From contig CM019701.1 in assembly GCA_009760885.1 (NCBI GenBank), positions 13,661,963 through 13,725,962 of the forward strand: 64,000 nucleotides of DNA, written 5' to 3'. A program made the position numbers and the translations under genes. This DNA is from Achatina immaculata (Eukaryota > Mollusca > Gastropoda > Stylommatophora > Achatinidae). Within the stretch, counting starts at the first letter, position 1; each line of letters starts with the position of its first letter. The notes below the pieces were generated by a model that ran no database searches, was not told the DNA's origin, and worked only from the letters and a program-made list of their open reading frames with translations. Below, in pieces: positions 45,530-56,061 of this stretch.

Positions 45530-46772
45530 TGAAGCAGCAGTGAATCTAATGGCTAACAGCAAAGCTGCAGGTGAAGATGAAATAACAGTTGAAATGTTAA
45601 AAACTATTAACAGTGACAACATGAGCCAACTACAGAGAATGTTTAATAAAGTTTGGAAAGAAGAAACGGCCCCTAAAAAGGATTCATTGTTAAAATACCA
45701 AAAAAAAAAAAAAAGGCAACTTTAGCAACTGCAATAATTTGAGAGGAGTAGCTTTACTATCAGTTGTGTCAAAAGTATTTTGCAAAGTCATTCTGAATAG
45801 ACTTAAAGATGTAGTGAATACTGCAATGAGAGAAGAACAAGCTGGATTTTGAAAAGGAAGAAACTGTCTTGACCAGATCTCTACTCTAAGAATAATACTT
45901 GAAGAACTTATTGAAAAACAAAAAACCATTAATCCTGAACTTCATACTTTTAAAAAAGGCATTTGATAGCATACACAGAGATTCATTGTGGAGAATTTGA
46001 CGACTATGTGGAATACCATCTAAAACTGTCAACATCATTAAGGATCTTTACAGTGGTTATGTTTGTGCAGTCAACACGGAAGAGGGAATGAGCGAATGGT
46101 TCCTGATTGAAACATGCCTAAAACAAGGATGCACATACTATCTCTCTTGCTTTTTGGAATTGCCATAAACTTCATAATGAAAAAAATATTGCACAGGTAA
46201 AATGGGCATTGATTGGGTACATGGGACCCAGCTAGAAGATCTTGATTCTGCAGATGACATAACTCTTATCAGTGACAATGTGAATTTGATGCAAGAAGAA
46301 ACAAAATACCCTGTCTTCACTGGCTAGTAAAATAGGACTCAAAATTAACAAGGAAAAAAACAAAAATAATGAAAGTGCCCATTAATCAAAAAGGAAAAAT
46401 ATACGTAGAAGGAACAGCTGTGAAGGAGTAAAGCAATTTACATACCTTGGCAGCTACATAGGCCAGGGTGGTGACACCAGAAAGGAAGTTAGAATCAGAA
46501 CTGCAAAATCAGCATTGACCTTCAAGTTATAAGCACAAAAACCAAGCTAAGATTATTCAATTCAAATGCAATATCCACCCTCATTTATGCATGCAAAATC
46601 TGGAAAACAACTAAAAGAAATAGACAAGAAATTAGACTCTTTTGAAAACAAATGCCTCAGGGAAATACTCTGCATAAAGTGGAATGAATTTAAGAACAAC
46701 GCAGAGATAAGGCAGATGACTGAACAACAACCTGTCTCATGGGTGATCAGAAAAAGATGGACATACATTGAT
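45530..46772 (+). mobile_element. LINE-B, long decayed copy
   Basis: The plus strand can be followed through several frame changes: AAGEDEITVEMLK, a finger/palm region with AFDSIHRDSLW across stops, TQLEDLDSADDITLISD (catalytic FADD changed to SADD), LGSYIGQGGDTRKEV and LDSFENKCLREILCIKW. It runs into the SINE at 46774. Many stops; a dead copy. Confidence 0.8.
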
Positions 46773-46773
46773 C

Positions 46774-47035
46774 AGGTATATGAGTGGCGAAGTGGTTAGT
46801 GCACTGGTCTCTCATGGTGAAGGTCAGGGGTTCGAATCCGGCCGGAGACACCCCAGTCACACAGCTGTAGAAATGGGTACCCGACTTCTTCTGGAGTTGG
46901 GGAAGGAAAGGCGGCCAGGTGTGATACTGACCACATCACCCTCTAGTGTGCTGATAGGTCAAGGAAAATATGGGCACTAACACCATATCCCTATGTGCCT
47001 CTAAGGCATGACAGGATTACCTTTATTTTACTTTA
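46774..47035 (+). mobile_element. tRNA-derived SINE, family 1
   Basis: Box A is GAGTGGCGAAGTGGTTAGTG and box B GGGGTTCGAATCCGGCC, a near-perfect consensus. The body contains GGCCAGGTGTGATACTGACC. Better preserved than the 3990-4250 copy; adjoins the LINE-B copy. Confidence 0.88.
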
Positions 47036-47150
47036 TACAATGGTCACAAGATATTCACTGACTGAGCTGATAGAAAATCTCAAAGATGAGATATACGGAA
47101 AAGCATGACTGCTAATGTCTACCAGCATGGAACTTGGATGATGATGATGA
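47036..47150 (+). mobile_element. LINE-F 3' end with (GAT)n tail
   Basis: TTCACTGACTGAGCTGATAG, TGCTAATGTCTACCAGCATG and TGATGATGATGATG match the end of 44100-44620. Confidence 0.6.
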
Positions 47151-47554
47151 TGCTCATAATACAGCAGCACTTTAAAGGAATTATACATTACTCCTCTAGG
47201 GAGTCTTTGTGCACTAAACTGCAATTATTGTGCACTGTTGATAAGTCTGTCCTCATCCTATGCTGTTCTTTGTTTTTGGTGCCTGGTGATTCATTTATGA
47301 TGCTCCTAGTCTACCAACTCAGTATCCATTTTTGTTGTAATGTTGTACAACACCCATTACCAGCCTAATATACAGTGTTTTCATAAAATCATGGTGCGGT
47401 TTGAAACTCATAAAGTATCAGAACTAAATAGCAACTCAATTTTGTTTTCGGATTTGTGCTTTTGGTTTGGATGCTATTTAGTTATCATGTGATGGTGACA
47501 TGAAACAAAATGTCCTTCGGGCAACATGTGATCATCACTTCATGATGATTAGAC

Positions 47555-47680
47555 AGTGCCAAGGAAGGTTCAGCGTGTGTGTGTTTCCTGTTGTGTTCCA
47601 CTTGATAGCTTGTTTTGGGATTCTCTGATCATTTCTTCTCATCAAGTGACCAACATATGTCCATCTCCTTTTTGTCTTGG
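47555..47680 (-). mobile_element. LINE-B internal fragment
   Basis: TTGTGTTCCACTTGATAGC, TTGTTTTGGGATTCTCTG and TGACCAACATATGTCCATCT match the minus strand of 11375-11460. Confidence 0.65.
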
Positions 47681-47689
47681 AAGCTGCAA

Positions 47690-49635
47690 AGACTTAATTA
47701 AGAACACGCTTACGGTCTCACGCAAAACCACAAAAATGGTAAAGATCACTAGTAGCACATTCAGGAGTGAGGGTGCTATTTCCAGTGATTATTACAGACT
47801 GCCATGTGCCTGCTAGTGATGGCTAGTATTTATGTGGGAGGTAAAACAAAAGATCAACAAATAAATTACAAGCACCAGACAGTGATCACAAGCAGCAAAA
47901 GAACAAAATGAAAAGTGGCACAGATTATATTTGATCTAAATAAAATCTTGTAACAAATCAAATGAAATATTCTCATGAATGTCACAGTATGACTGGAAAC
48001 TCAAATCACTTTTAATCATAATCATGATCTTTCAAAAAACATTAATCACTGAAAATAACAGTACATCCCAAAATAGGAACTCTCTTCCTATTTTTAAACC
48101 TATCTTATGCCACTTTTTTTTTCTTCCCTAAATTACTCAGGCATACTGTGTCACTATTTCTCATGCCATGAACTCATACCTACTGTTTACATTCAGAAAA
48201 CAGTATACCTGACTGGCATGCACTGTGTACTGTCTCTCACGTTAGCAGTTCATTCCTCTTGTTTCTGTTCATGTATATAAAACTCCAGTGAACACTAACT
48301 TTCCGTGTGGAATACCAGATAATATCAGACTAGCACATGTTACTGACAAACAAAATGAGACCAGCAAGGCAAACAATAACCGATAACATAGTGTGTGCTT
48401 TATGAAGAGCATCTGTTTGATTGTCACTCACTGCTTCCTCTGTTGATTTTTTCCACTTTCATTACTTACATTGTTTTCTCAAAAGATGATTGAGACACAA
48501 TCCTCTGGTTATCTTGTACAAGTGGATGGTGATTTTTTTAACTGGCAACTGCCAGTAAATTACCGATTAAAAAACGGAAAAAAACCGAAACATCTGGAGG
48601 TCCTTGGTTACCATAACCAGTTTATATTATAAAAAAACCTAGTAAAAAGCAGCCAGTGAAATCGGCTGAAGGATAATTGGGCCAGTAGGATGATGATGAT
48701 GATGATGCTCAGTTTGCAGGGAAAAGAATCAGCCAGTCCTGACTTTGGTTTGGCTTGTGAGCATTTTTTTAAAGATCAAATCTCACTGGACATAAAGTAA
48801 GAAAAAAAATTTGACATGAACATTTAATTCCCATGAATGTTTGTAAAGTGTTTAATTTCACATTAAAAAAAAAAAAGAAGGTATAAGGTACTGAATGTTG
48901 TATTCAAAAAACCAGTATTTCAGAAAGCACTTTATGTCAGGTTAAAGACAGGTATGGTTCTACAGGTTTCCAAAAATCCTAGTGCATCCACTGAGCAGAG
49001 AAGAAGAAGAAGAAGACATCAGGACAAAGAAGAACAAGAAAGAATTAAACAGGTTCCCACTCTATCCTAGTTTATGTCACAAGTTCCACATAACAGAAAC
49101 ATTCTGATAACAACCATTACCTGTAAGACATTAAAAAACAAATTACAACAGCTTTCAGCATGATCTTTTTATGGTAACTTCTTAGCTAGAATTTTGTTTC
49201 TTTGGTCATATATAAGGCATTTTTTGATGAAAAAACTCTGGGAGTACATATATAAACAATATGTGCATGTAAAGCTTCAAGCAGAAAAGCAGTTGCAATT
49301 TAAAAAAAAATTAAATAATAATATTAATATATAATATTAATTAACTAATATATTAATAAATATTTTTAAAATTGACAAATATTCTACAATTTAACAATTT
49401 TAGAAAGGGAAGTAACAAGAACATGTTTTTCTGCTGTCATAAACAATTAACAGCTACCACTGACTACACAAAGACAACAGAGGTAGTGGAATAAAATAAA
49501 CTATGGAATATAAAGAGGTATTAAAACCAACAACTTGTAGATTCTGGGAGTTACATGATAAAATGTCATGGTAAATAACTTCACATGTTCAACAATTTCA
49601 CTTCTCTTCATTTTTGTTGTTGCTTGTCTGATGAA
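47690..49635. other. AT-rich gap, no gene seen
   Basis: No supported exon. It includes a (GAT)n run at 48690-48710 that may mark another LINE-F end, and A/T-rich sequence around 49300-49400. Confidence 0.45.
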
Positions 49636-49639
49636 AGTG

Positions 49640-51487
49640 CAAGTTGAAATATTACTTTTTAAAATTATGCACAAACTACAGAAATGTTGCCCTGATTAGT
49701 CATGCCAGTAAAATTCTGTTAAAAATCATAATGGGTAGACTTCGTAAGAAAATAGAAGAAGAAGTCAATATAGTCCAAGGTCCATTCAGGCAAAGAAGAG
49801 GATCAAGAGATCATATATTCAATCTAAGATTAATAATAGAGAAATGCAGAGAGTTTAATATGAATCTATATTTAGCCTTTATAGACTACTCAAAGGCATT
49901 CAATTGTGTACAACACCAGTAACTTTGGGAAATATTGAAAAAAATTGGATTTCCAACACATTTGATACAATTAACATCATTGCTGTATCTAGACCAACAA
50001 GCAGCAGTAAGAATAAATGGTGAAACAACAACTTGGTTTGACATAAAACAAGTGGTCTGTCAGGGGTGCATACTGTCACCTTACTTATTTAACTTGTATA
50101 CTGAACATATAATGAGGAATGTTAGAGAAGACGTAGACAAAGAATATTATGATGCCATAACAATTGGAGGTTATGAAATACCAGAGATTAGATATGCTGA
50201 TGGCGGGGATGTTTGCGTATCCTAATCACGCTGAGGTTTTCCGGTGAGAAAGTCCAACTCTGGACTGGATGGGCAACCACCTCTCACCCGGCGGTGATAC
50301 ATGGGTATCTCAAAACATGTCGAGGTTTTCCGGTGAGAAGGTCCAACTCTGGCCTGGGTGGGCTACCGCCTCTCACCCAGCGGGGATGCACTGATATCCT
50401 AAACACGTTGAGGTCTTCCGGTGAGAAAGTCGAACTCTAGACTAAACTGGTGCAATGAAAACCATGGTGTCACGCAATCCGCTTCTGAGACCCACCAAGA
50501 ATACAGGCTAAAGCCCTGCGATACTCTGAACCCCTTGTGGTCCTCTCGTGGATCTCGTGTGGTCCTTTTGGGGACCACACAGGAGAACACAGGACCTAAC
50601 GAGGACCACAGGCTTAAATTCAGTAGGATCACAGTGCAGTTTTGGTGGTAGAAGCGAACGAAGAAGAAGAAGAAGAGATATGCTGATGACAAAGTATTAC
50701 TGTCCACAACACAGAAAGGAATGGAAAAACTAATTATGTCAGTCTGTAAGAACAGCAAAGAGCAAAACCTCTATCTTAATGTGAAGAAAACTGAATTGAT
50801 GACAAATGACAAAACAAACAAGGCCACTGATATATGTATCAGTGAGGAAAAACTGGAAGAAATGGAGAGTTTTGAATATCTTGGATCACTACTAACTAAT
50901 AATGGAAATACAATGAGGGAAATTAAAAGGATATCTATAGCTCTTCAGAAAGTAAAACAACTAAAGGATCTGTAGAGAGGAACAGACAGAACCACAAAAA
51001 TAAGATTTTTAAGGGCATGCATCTTTCCCATCACAACATATGCCTGTGAGACCTGGACACTTAACAAAACAGCTGAGAAACACATAAATGTCTTTGAATG
51101 TAAATGCTATAGAAGAGTTCTTTAAATATCATGGACACAAAAAAATAACAGAAGAGTTCTTTAAATATCATGGACACAAAAAAATAACAAATATATCCAT
51201 ACTACAAGAACTTAATATTGAAGAAGGCTGGATAGTAAAGAAGATTAAACAGAGAAAACTTAAATATTTTGGACACATTAAACATCATGATAATCTACAG
51301 AAGACCATCTTGGAAGGGTACATAATGGGAAAAAGAAAGAGAGGAAAACCAAGGTGAAGATGGCTGCAAGACATTGTTGATGATCTACAAATGGATGCAT
51401 CAGCAGCAGGTCATTTTGCTCAAAACCGAGAGGCCTACAAGGGTGCTGTTAGGGAGGCAAAGTTCCGCAAGGGACATGCAAATGAAT
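49640..51487 (+). mobile_element. LINE-C, reverse transcriptase to 3' end, split by a SINE
   Basis: It encodes NVALISHASKILLKIIMGR, LAFIDYSKAFNCVQHQ, QGCILSPYLFNLYTEHIMR, then the catalytic YADD (interrupted), ESFEYLGSLLTNNGNTMRE, ITTYACETWTLNKTAE and EAYKGAVREAKFRKGHANE. A 39 bp direct duplication occurs at 51107-51186 (GAAGAGTTCTTTAAATATCA). 5'-truncated, with stops. Confidence 0.88.
50203..50675 (+). mobile_element. 473 bp composite retroposon with internal 88 bp repeats and (GAA)n tail
   Basis: Bounded by AGATATGCTGATG at 50190-50202 and 50676-50688, inside LINE-C. It starts with two and a half units of 88-89 bp (GAGGTTTTCCGGTGAGAA at 50233, 50322 and, diverged, 50410). A non-repetitive body follows (CAATCCGCTTCTGAGACC, GTGGTCCTTTTGGGGACCAC). 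The tail is GCGAACGAAGAAGAAG. No ORF. Confidence 0.85.
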
Positions 51488-51809
51488 ATATGAAAGAACC
51501 CAAAACTTGCTCTCACCAACTTTTGTTTGTTTCAAGCAGTCACTTATGTCATCTGTTTATTTTTGTATACAAAATGTATAAATCTACACACCACATTACA
51601 TCACGTGTAAATAAAAAAGGTCTTATGGTAACTGTTATTACTTTAGAAACTAAATTTGTTTAGAATCTAAAGTTGTTCATCCACCATCCTTTTAGAATAA
51701 GCAACTTTTATAATGCTCTCGAAACAATTAAAAAGAAAAACAAAAAAAACAGCCATACAGTGTTTAGTGTCACAATGTGGCAAAGTATTCAATTTTTATG
51801 TGCTATGCT

Positions 51810-51915
51810 GCTACAGAGCAGAAAAAAAAGGCAAAGGACAGGCATTTGTGGAAAACCTTTGCTGAAGCCCCATGTGTCATGGGCACTTAAGGTTCAGAGA
51901 GATAGAGAGAGATGC
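51810..51915 (+). mobile_element. LINE-A 3' end fragment
   Basis: AAAAAAGGCAAAGGACAGGC, then GCCCCATGTGTCATGGGCAC and TTAAGGTTCAGAGAGATAGA: the last roughly 100 bp and tail of LINE-A. Confidence 0.85.
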
Positions 51916-52890
51916 TGCTATAAGTGAGAAACTCACTCTCAGCCTTTGTTACCTAACACAAATGTCAGGTCCTATACTTGACAGAGAACTATATTTTGTT
52001 TAAATATATCTATATTCCAGATAGAGTTTTTGTCAGATTTTACATTCACCAGTTTCTACCATGCACACTTTCACCAGCAAAGTTCAGCTATTTCTTTTAT
52101 CAGAAACTCTGAAGCACTGCGTCATCAAAATAAACACACTCTCGTATCACAAGATTGCTGGTACAGCCCAGCAGGAGCAAGTTGCCTTCTCAAGGAGGTG
52201 GCAACTGATTCTAACCTGGCTTCACTACCCTCTAGTCAAGCTAACTGTAAAACTAGTACCCAACAACTATTACTTGGAACTACCTTTAAAAATGGAGAAC
52301 ATTTGCCTGAAAGGCAGGGCACGCCAATAAACTTTGGTAGTGATCTAGGAGGATCATCTTGCTGATCTTTCAGGCTACATATGGCTGATGGCTGGTAATT
52401 TTCTTGCTGTGTTAAATGTTCTGCTTATTTTGTTTTTACAGCCAAAAGAACCATATGTTCTATTCAACAGCTCATAACTGCACATGAAATTAACTCTGTT
52501 AATAAAATAGAAGTGTAAAAATACTCATAATAGACTCTTTCTGACTATTTGATGCTTTCCTGAGTTATGAAAGAACTCAATTCACAAAACATGGTAAATC
52601 ACCTTAGAAAAATTAGTTAAAACAGTGTACAGAATCCAGCTGGCAATGATCAGTTTCATGAAAGAGGACAGGACAAAATGTAACCAAAATCAATCATTTA
52701 TGTCAGTGGGTCAGTTCCCAACATTTTTTTGCTCCAGACATCCTTTTCATCTTGTCACAATTCACCCCCTCCCACCCTCCCCCCACAAAAGTTTGTAGAA
52801 AGATCAATATTCCAACAGTTTGAGAATGTCAGTCTGTGGTCACAACTTCCCTGGCCTGAAACTCTTAAATTCCCCTCTGGGGGAAGAAAA
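51916..52890. other. Unassigned region with one 111-codon ORF
   Basis: A plus-strand ORF (52030-52365) has normal amino-acid composition but no recognised motif and no splice context that ties it to a gene. Nothing else seen. Confidence 0.3.
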
Positions 52891-52894
52891 TTCT

Positions 52895-53080
52895 CCGCTG
52901 GTTGAGGACCTCTGACCTTACATAACCCAAAATCTGACAAAACTGGAGATTCCTCAACCTGGTCGAGGACCTCTGACCTTACATAACCTAAAACCCAACA
53001 AAACTGGAGATTCCTCAACCTGGTCGAGGACCTCTGACCTTACATAACCTAAAACCCAACAAAACTGGAGATTCCTCAAC
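52895..53080. repeat. 61 bp tandem repeat, about 3 copies
   Basis: GAGGACCTCTGACCTTACAT and CAAAACTGGAGATTCCTCAA alternate at a 61 bp period. Confidence 0.9.
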
Positions 53081-53219
53081 AGTCTAAGAGAACGTGCACA
53101 TGATGATGATGATAATAAACACTGGGGGGGGGGGAAAGAATGGCAAAAGCCAATGTCTGTGAAAAACAAAGAACTTATGTGAACTCATTTTCCCCCAGAA
53201 CTAGCACAAAAGTAAAAAG

Positions 53220-53800
53220 TGACTGAAGCATACTACAATAAAAAAATTAATAAATTTTTAAAAATGTAAACAAGAAAAAGAAAATTGTTTTGCATTTCAA
53301 AGTAATTAATCTGCATAACTGTGAAACAACAACTTTCATCTTTATGTAAAAAAAAAAAAGATGTTATTTTTATATGCAAATAAAATAACAGCCTTCATCT
53401 CAGATTAAGATAACAACCTTCAACTCATATTAAACAAAAATATTTATACTGAATCAAACTAGCAGCAGTTATTGTCAATCAAAGAACATTTATATAAAAA
53501 TAAAGCAATTTTGACATCAGATTAAAATAAAATTTATCTCCAGTCAAATTATTTATATAAAAATAAAATCTTTATGCCAGATTATAACAACAAGTGTTAT
53601 GTAAGATTAAAATAACAATCTTTACACCAAATCAGGTAACAACATATACAAAAAATAACAATATCTGTATCAGATTAAGTAACACATCTTTTTTCTCAGA
53701 TTATATATAAATCTTTTTTGTCAGATTAAAATAAACTTTAGTTTAGATTAAATTAACATTCTTACCCCAAAGTAAATTAACAATCAATAGCTAGATCTAA
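53220..53800. repeat. AT-rich degenerate repeat region
   Basis: AGATTAAAATAACA-like blocks recur irregularly with TTTAT/CTTCA spacers. Period and boundaries are unclear; no gene. Confidence 0.5.
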
Positions 53801-54181
53801 AATACCATTTCATATGATTAACATATAACAACAGTTACGAAACAGTAAAAGAAAACTCTCACAGATGAAATAAAAGTGTTCATGCGTAACCAGCAACATC
53901 TCCCCTCTACAAACCACAAACACAATAAAATGATCCAAAACAGAATCTTCTAATGTAAAAATGTTACACATACAAGCTTTCATAAAATGACACAATAACA
54001 AAACTTCTAGAATGTCAGTAATAAATAATATTTAGAACATATATTGAAATCAACCATGCGGTGAGCAACAGAAGCAATATGTCTCTGCACAAACTCAAGT
54101 TCAAAGGAGATCTGCCAGGTTTCTTCAACAAAACAAGTGAAAATCTGGACAGTAGTTTGACACACTGAAACCACCAGCTCT

Positions 54182-54545
54182 TAGGGGTCTAGGTGGTCTT
54201 GGGGTTGGACATTTGCCTTTGGTGTTGGAGTCTGCAGATTCAAATCCCACCAGAAGTGGGTGTTATTTTTTCCTTGTGAATCCTCCAGCAAAAAAATTCC
54301 CCCGGTCTCAAAGTTGTAGGACGAACATTAAAAATCCCTTGGAGGTTGAAAATTGCAAAAAAGAGGAGGCCAGACGGCCAATGCTCGGGAAGATTTCTAG
54401 AAAATCTAGCACGGATATATTGGTACAGGTGCTCGGAGAGTCTACTCCACCCGTGACACCTGTTCTGAGCTGCTAACTGTAACAAGCTGGTGGGCTGGGG
54501 TGAGCAGATACAACGAATGAATAAGTAGCAGTTTAAAAAAAAAAT
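54182..54545 (+). mobile_element. tRNA-derived SINE, family 3
   Basis: Box A is near GGGTCTAGGTGGTCTTGGGG and box B is AGATTCAAATCCCACC at 54236-54251. The body runs through GACACCTGTTCTGAGCTGC and ends in a poly-A run at 54535-54543. Unlike families 1 and 2 in head and body. Confidence 0.7.
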
Positions 54546-54810
54546 CAATACTGTGTTTCAAAACAGTCATAAACAACTTCATCCCTCACAAACTGTATAC
54601 AATAAGTGTACATATATTAAAACAAACAACCTTCAAACTTCTGTATAAGACAGTGCATACCATGTCAAAGTTTTGCGTCTATAAATTTTAGTACTGTATG
54701 ATGAAGGCAACAGAACTGACCTACAGTCATACAACGACAGAGCCTTCTTTGGCAGAAACTTGCCACAGGCTGCCACCCTAGTCCTACAGACTGTATCTGA
54801 CAAATGTTAC

Positions 54811-56061
54811 TCACAGTCTTGTGGACTCTGTGAAGGCTGTTACTGTGTTATCCTCAAAATGAAGAGGACTGAAGTTACTGTCGAAGATCATGCCTGATTC
54901 CATCCACTTCTCTGTGGATGGCTGATCCGACATACATATATGAGCAATGGAGACAGATTCACTGGATTTCTGTGATGGATGATGGAAACTGGATAGCTCA
55001 TGTCCTGAGTGAGTCTGTGAAACCAGTATGGCTGTCTGACTATAGATGTCAAAACTCATAATCTGTTGATCAGCTGACTGTGTGTTGCTCTCCTGGAGCG
55101 TACAGTCACAAGACCCTGCAGAGACACATAATCCTTTCCTAACAACAGGAGGACACTCTTCACTGTCAAGAATCAAAGCAGGCTCCACTGGCACTGTAAG
55201 AGAAAACTGTGCTGACTGAACTGATCTAGAAGAGGAGGATGGATTTCCTGCTGATGCCATCTGCTGCTCTGCTGGAGAAAGTTCACGAGAAGCCTGAAAG
55301 ACTGGACTAATAGGCCACTTCTGATCTGATGAAGGAGCACAAACAGATCTGCTGCTAACTGGAGACAAACCATCCCCTTGAGGTCCACGCAGAGGTGGCT
55401 CCGAAGGAAAGCCTCCAGACGTTGTCACAGATACCGTCTCGAGCGCTACTACAGAAGACTGAGGTATACTCAAAGGCTTGAGACTCTCATCACTTCCCTG
55501 CTGGCTTTCTGGCTGTACCCCACCTGCAGGTCTGGACATCAGAGAGTTGTCACTGCGGAGTGCTACAGGGTCTTCCTTCTCTTCTCTCTCCTGCCCTGAA
55601 GCTGCTGCTTGCTTCAAGGTGAACTGAAGCTCCCCTGACATCATTGCACTGCTTTCAGGACCTGGTTTAAAGCCATCTTGTCTATCTGTATCAGGCACCT
55701 GGCCCTCAGCAATAGGAACCAGAATCTTTGTAGTGGTGTCTTCCTGGTCTTTATGTACTTGACCTTTGACAGACTCCATGTCATCTAAAATACTTGAATC
55801 ACCTGATAGATTTTGGGCCCCTAGATCTTTTTCACAGCCACCTCCATCACTTTCCGTCTTCGAATCTCTGGAAAGGCCATCATGTCCTTCCTGAGGCTCT
55901 AGAAGTTGCTCAGAACAAACATGTTCTGGGTCGTATAAAATTCCCTCACAATTTGCTGCGTTGTCAGCTTTACAGGAGTTCTCATACACAGTGTTTCTGG
56001 TGGATGAGATGTCTACATCACTGATCACGTCAGGGGAATGTTGATCTTTTTCCAGAAGTAC
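54811..56061 (-). CDS. Gene 3 large 3' exon: Ser/Glu/Gln-rich tail
   Basis: The acceptor ATCATCAG precedes GTACTT; 1251 nt are open to TGA at 54813-54811. The 416 residues are low in aromatics, rich in Ser, Pro, Gln and Glu, and lack a known domain. Composition is clearly coding-like: few Asn/Ile/Lys-biased codons, and a GC content higher than the surrounding AT-rich DNA. Confidence 0.75.
   Translation of the reverse strand, partial: VLLEKDQHSPDVISDVDISSTRNTVYENSCKADNAANCEGILYDPEHVCSEQLLEPQEGHDGLSRDSKTESDGGGCEKDLGAQNLSGDSSILDDMESVKGQVHKDQEDTTTKILVPIAEGQVPDTDRQDGFKPGPESSAMMSGELQFTLKQAAASGQEREEKEDPVALRSDNSLMSRPAGGVQPESQQGSDESLKPLSIPQSSVVALETVSVTTSGGFPSEPPLRGPQGDGLSPVSSRSVCAPSSDQKWPISPVFQASRELSPAEQQMASAGNPSSSSRSVQSAQFSLTVPVEPALILDSEECPPVVRKGLCVSAGSCDCTLQESNTQSADQQIMSFDIYSQTAILVSQTHSGHELSSFHHPSQKSSESVSIAHICMSDQPSTEKWMESGMIFDSNFSPLHFEDNTVTAFTESTRL

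Noticed and set aside
46774..46860. Functional tRNA gene
   Set aside because: Boxes A and B are excellent, but no cloverleaf closes, and the sequence continues into the SINE body shared with other copies.
52030..52365. 111-codon plus-strand ORF as a small gene
   Set aside because: No motif, no promoter or splice context, and it is short enough to arise by chance; recorded only as unassigned.
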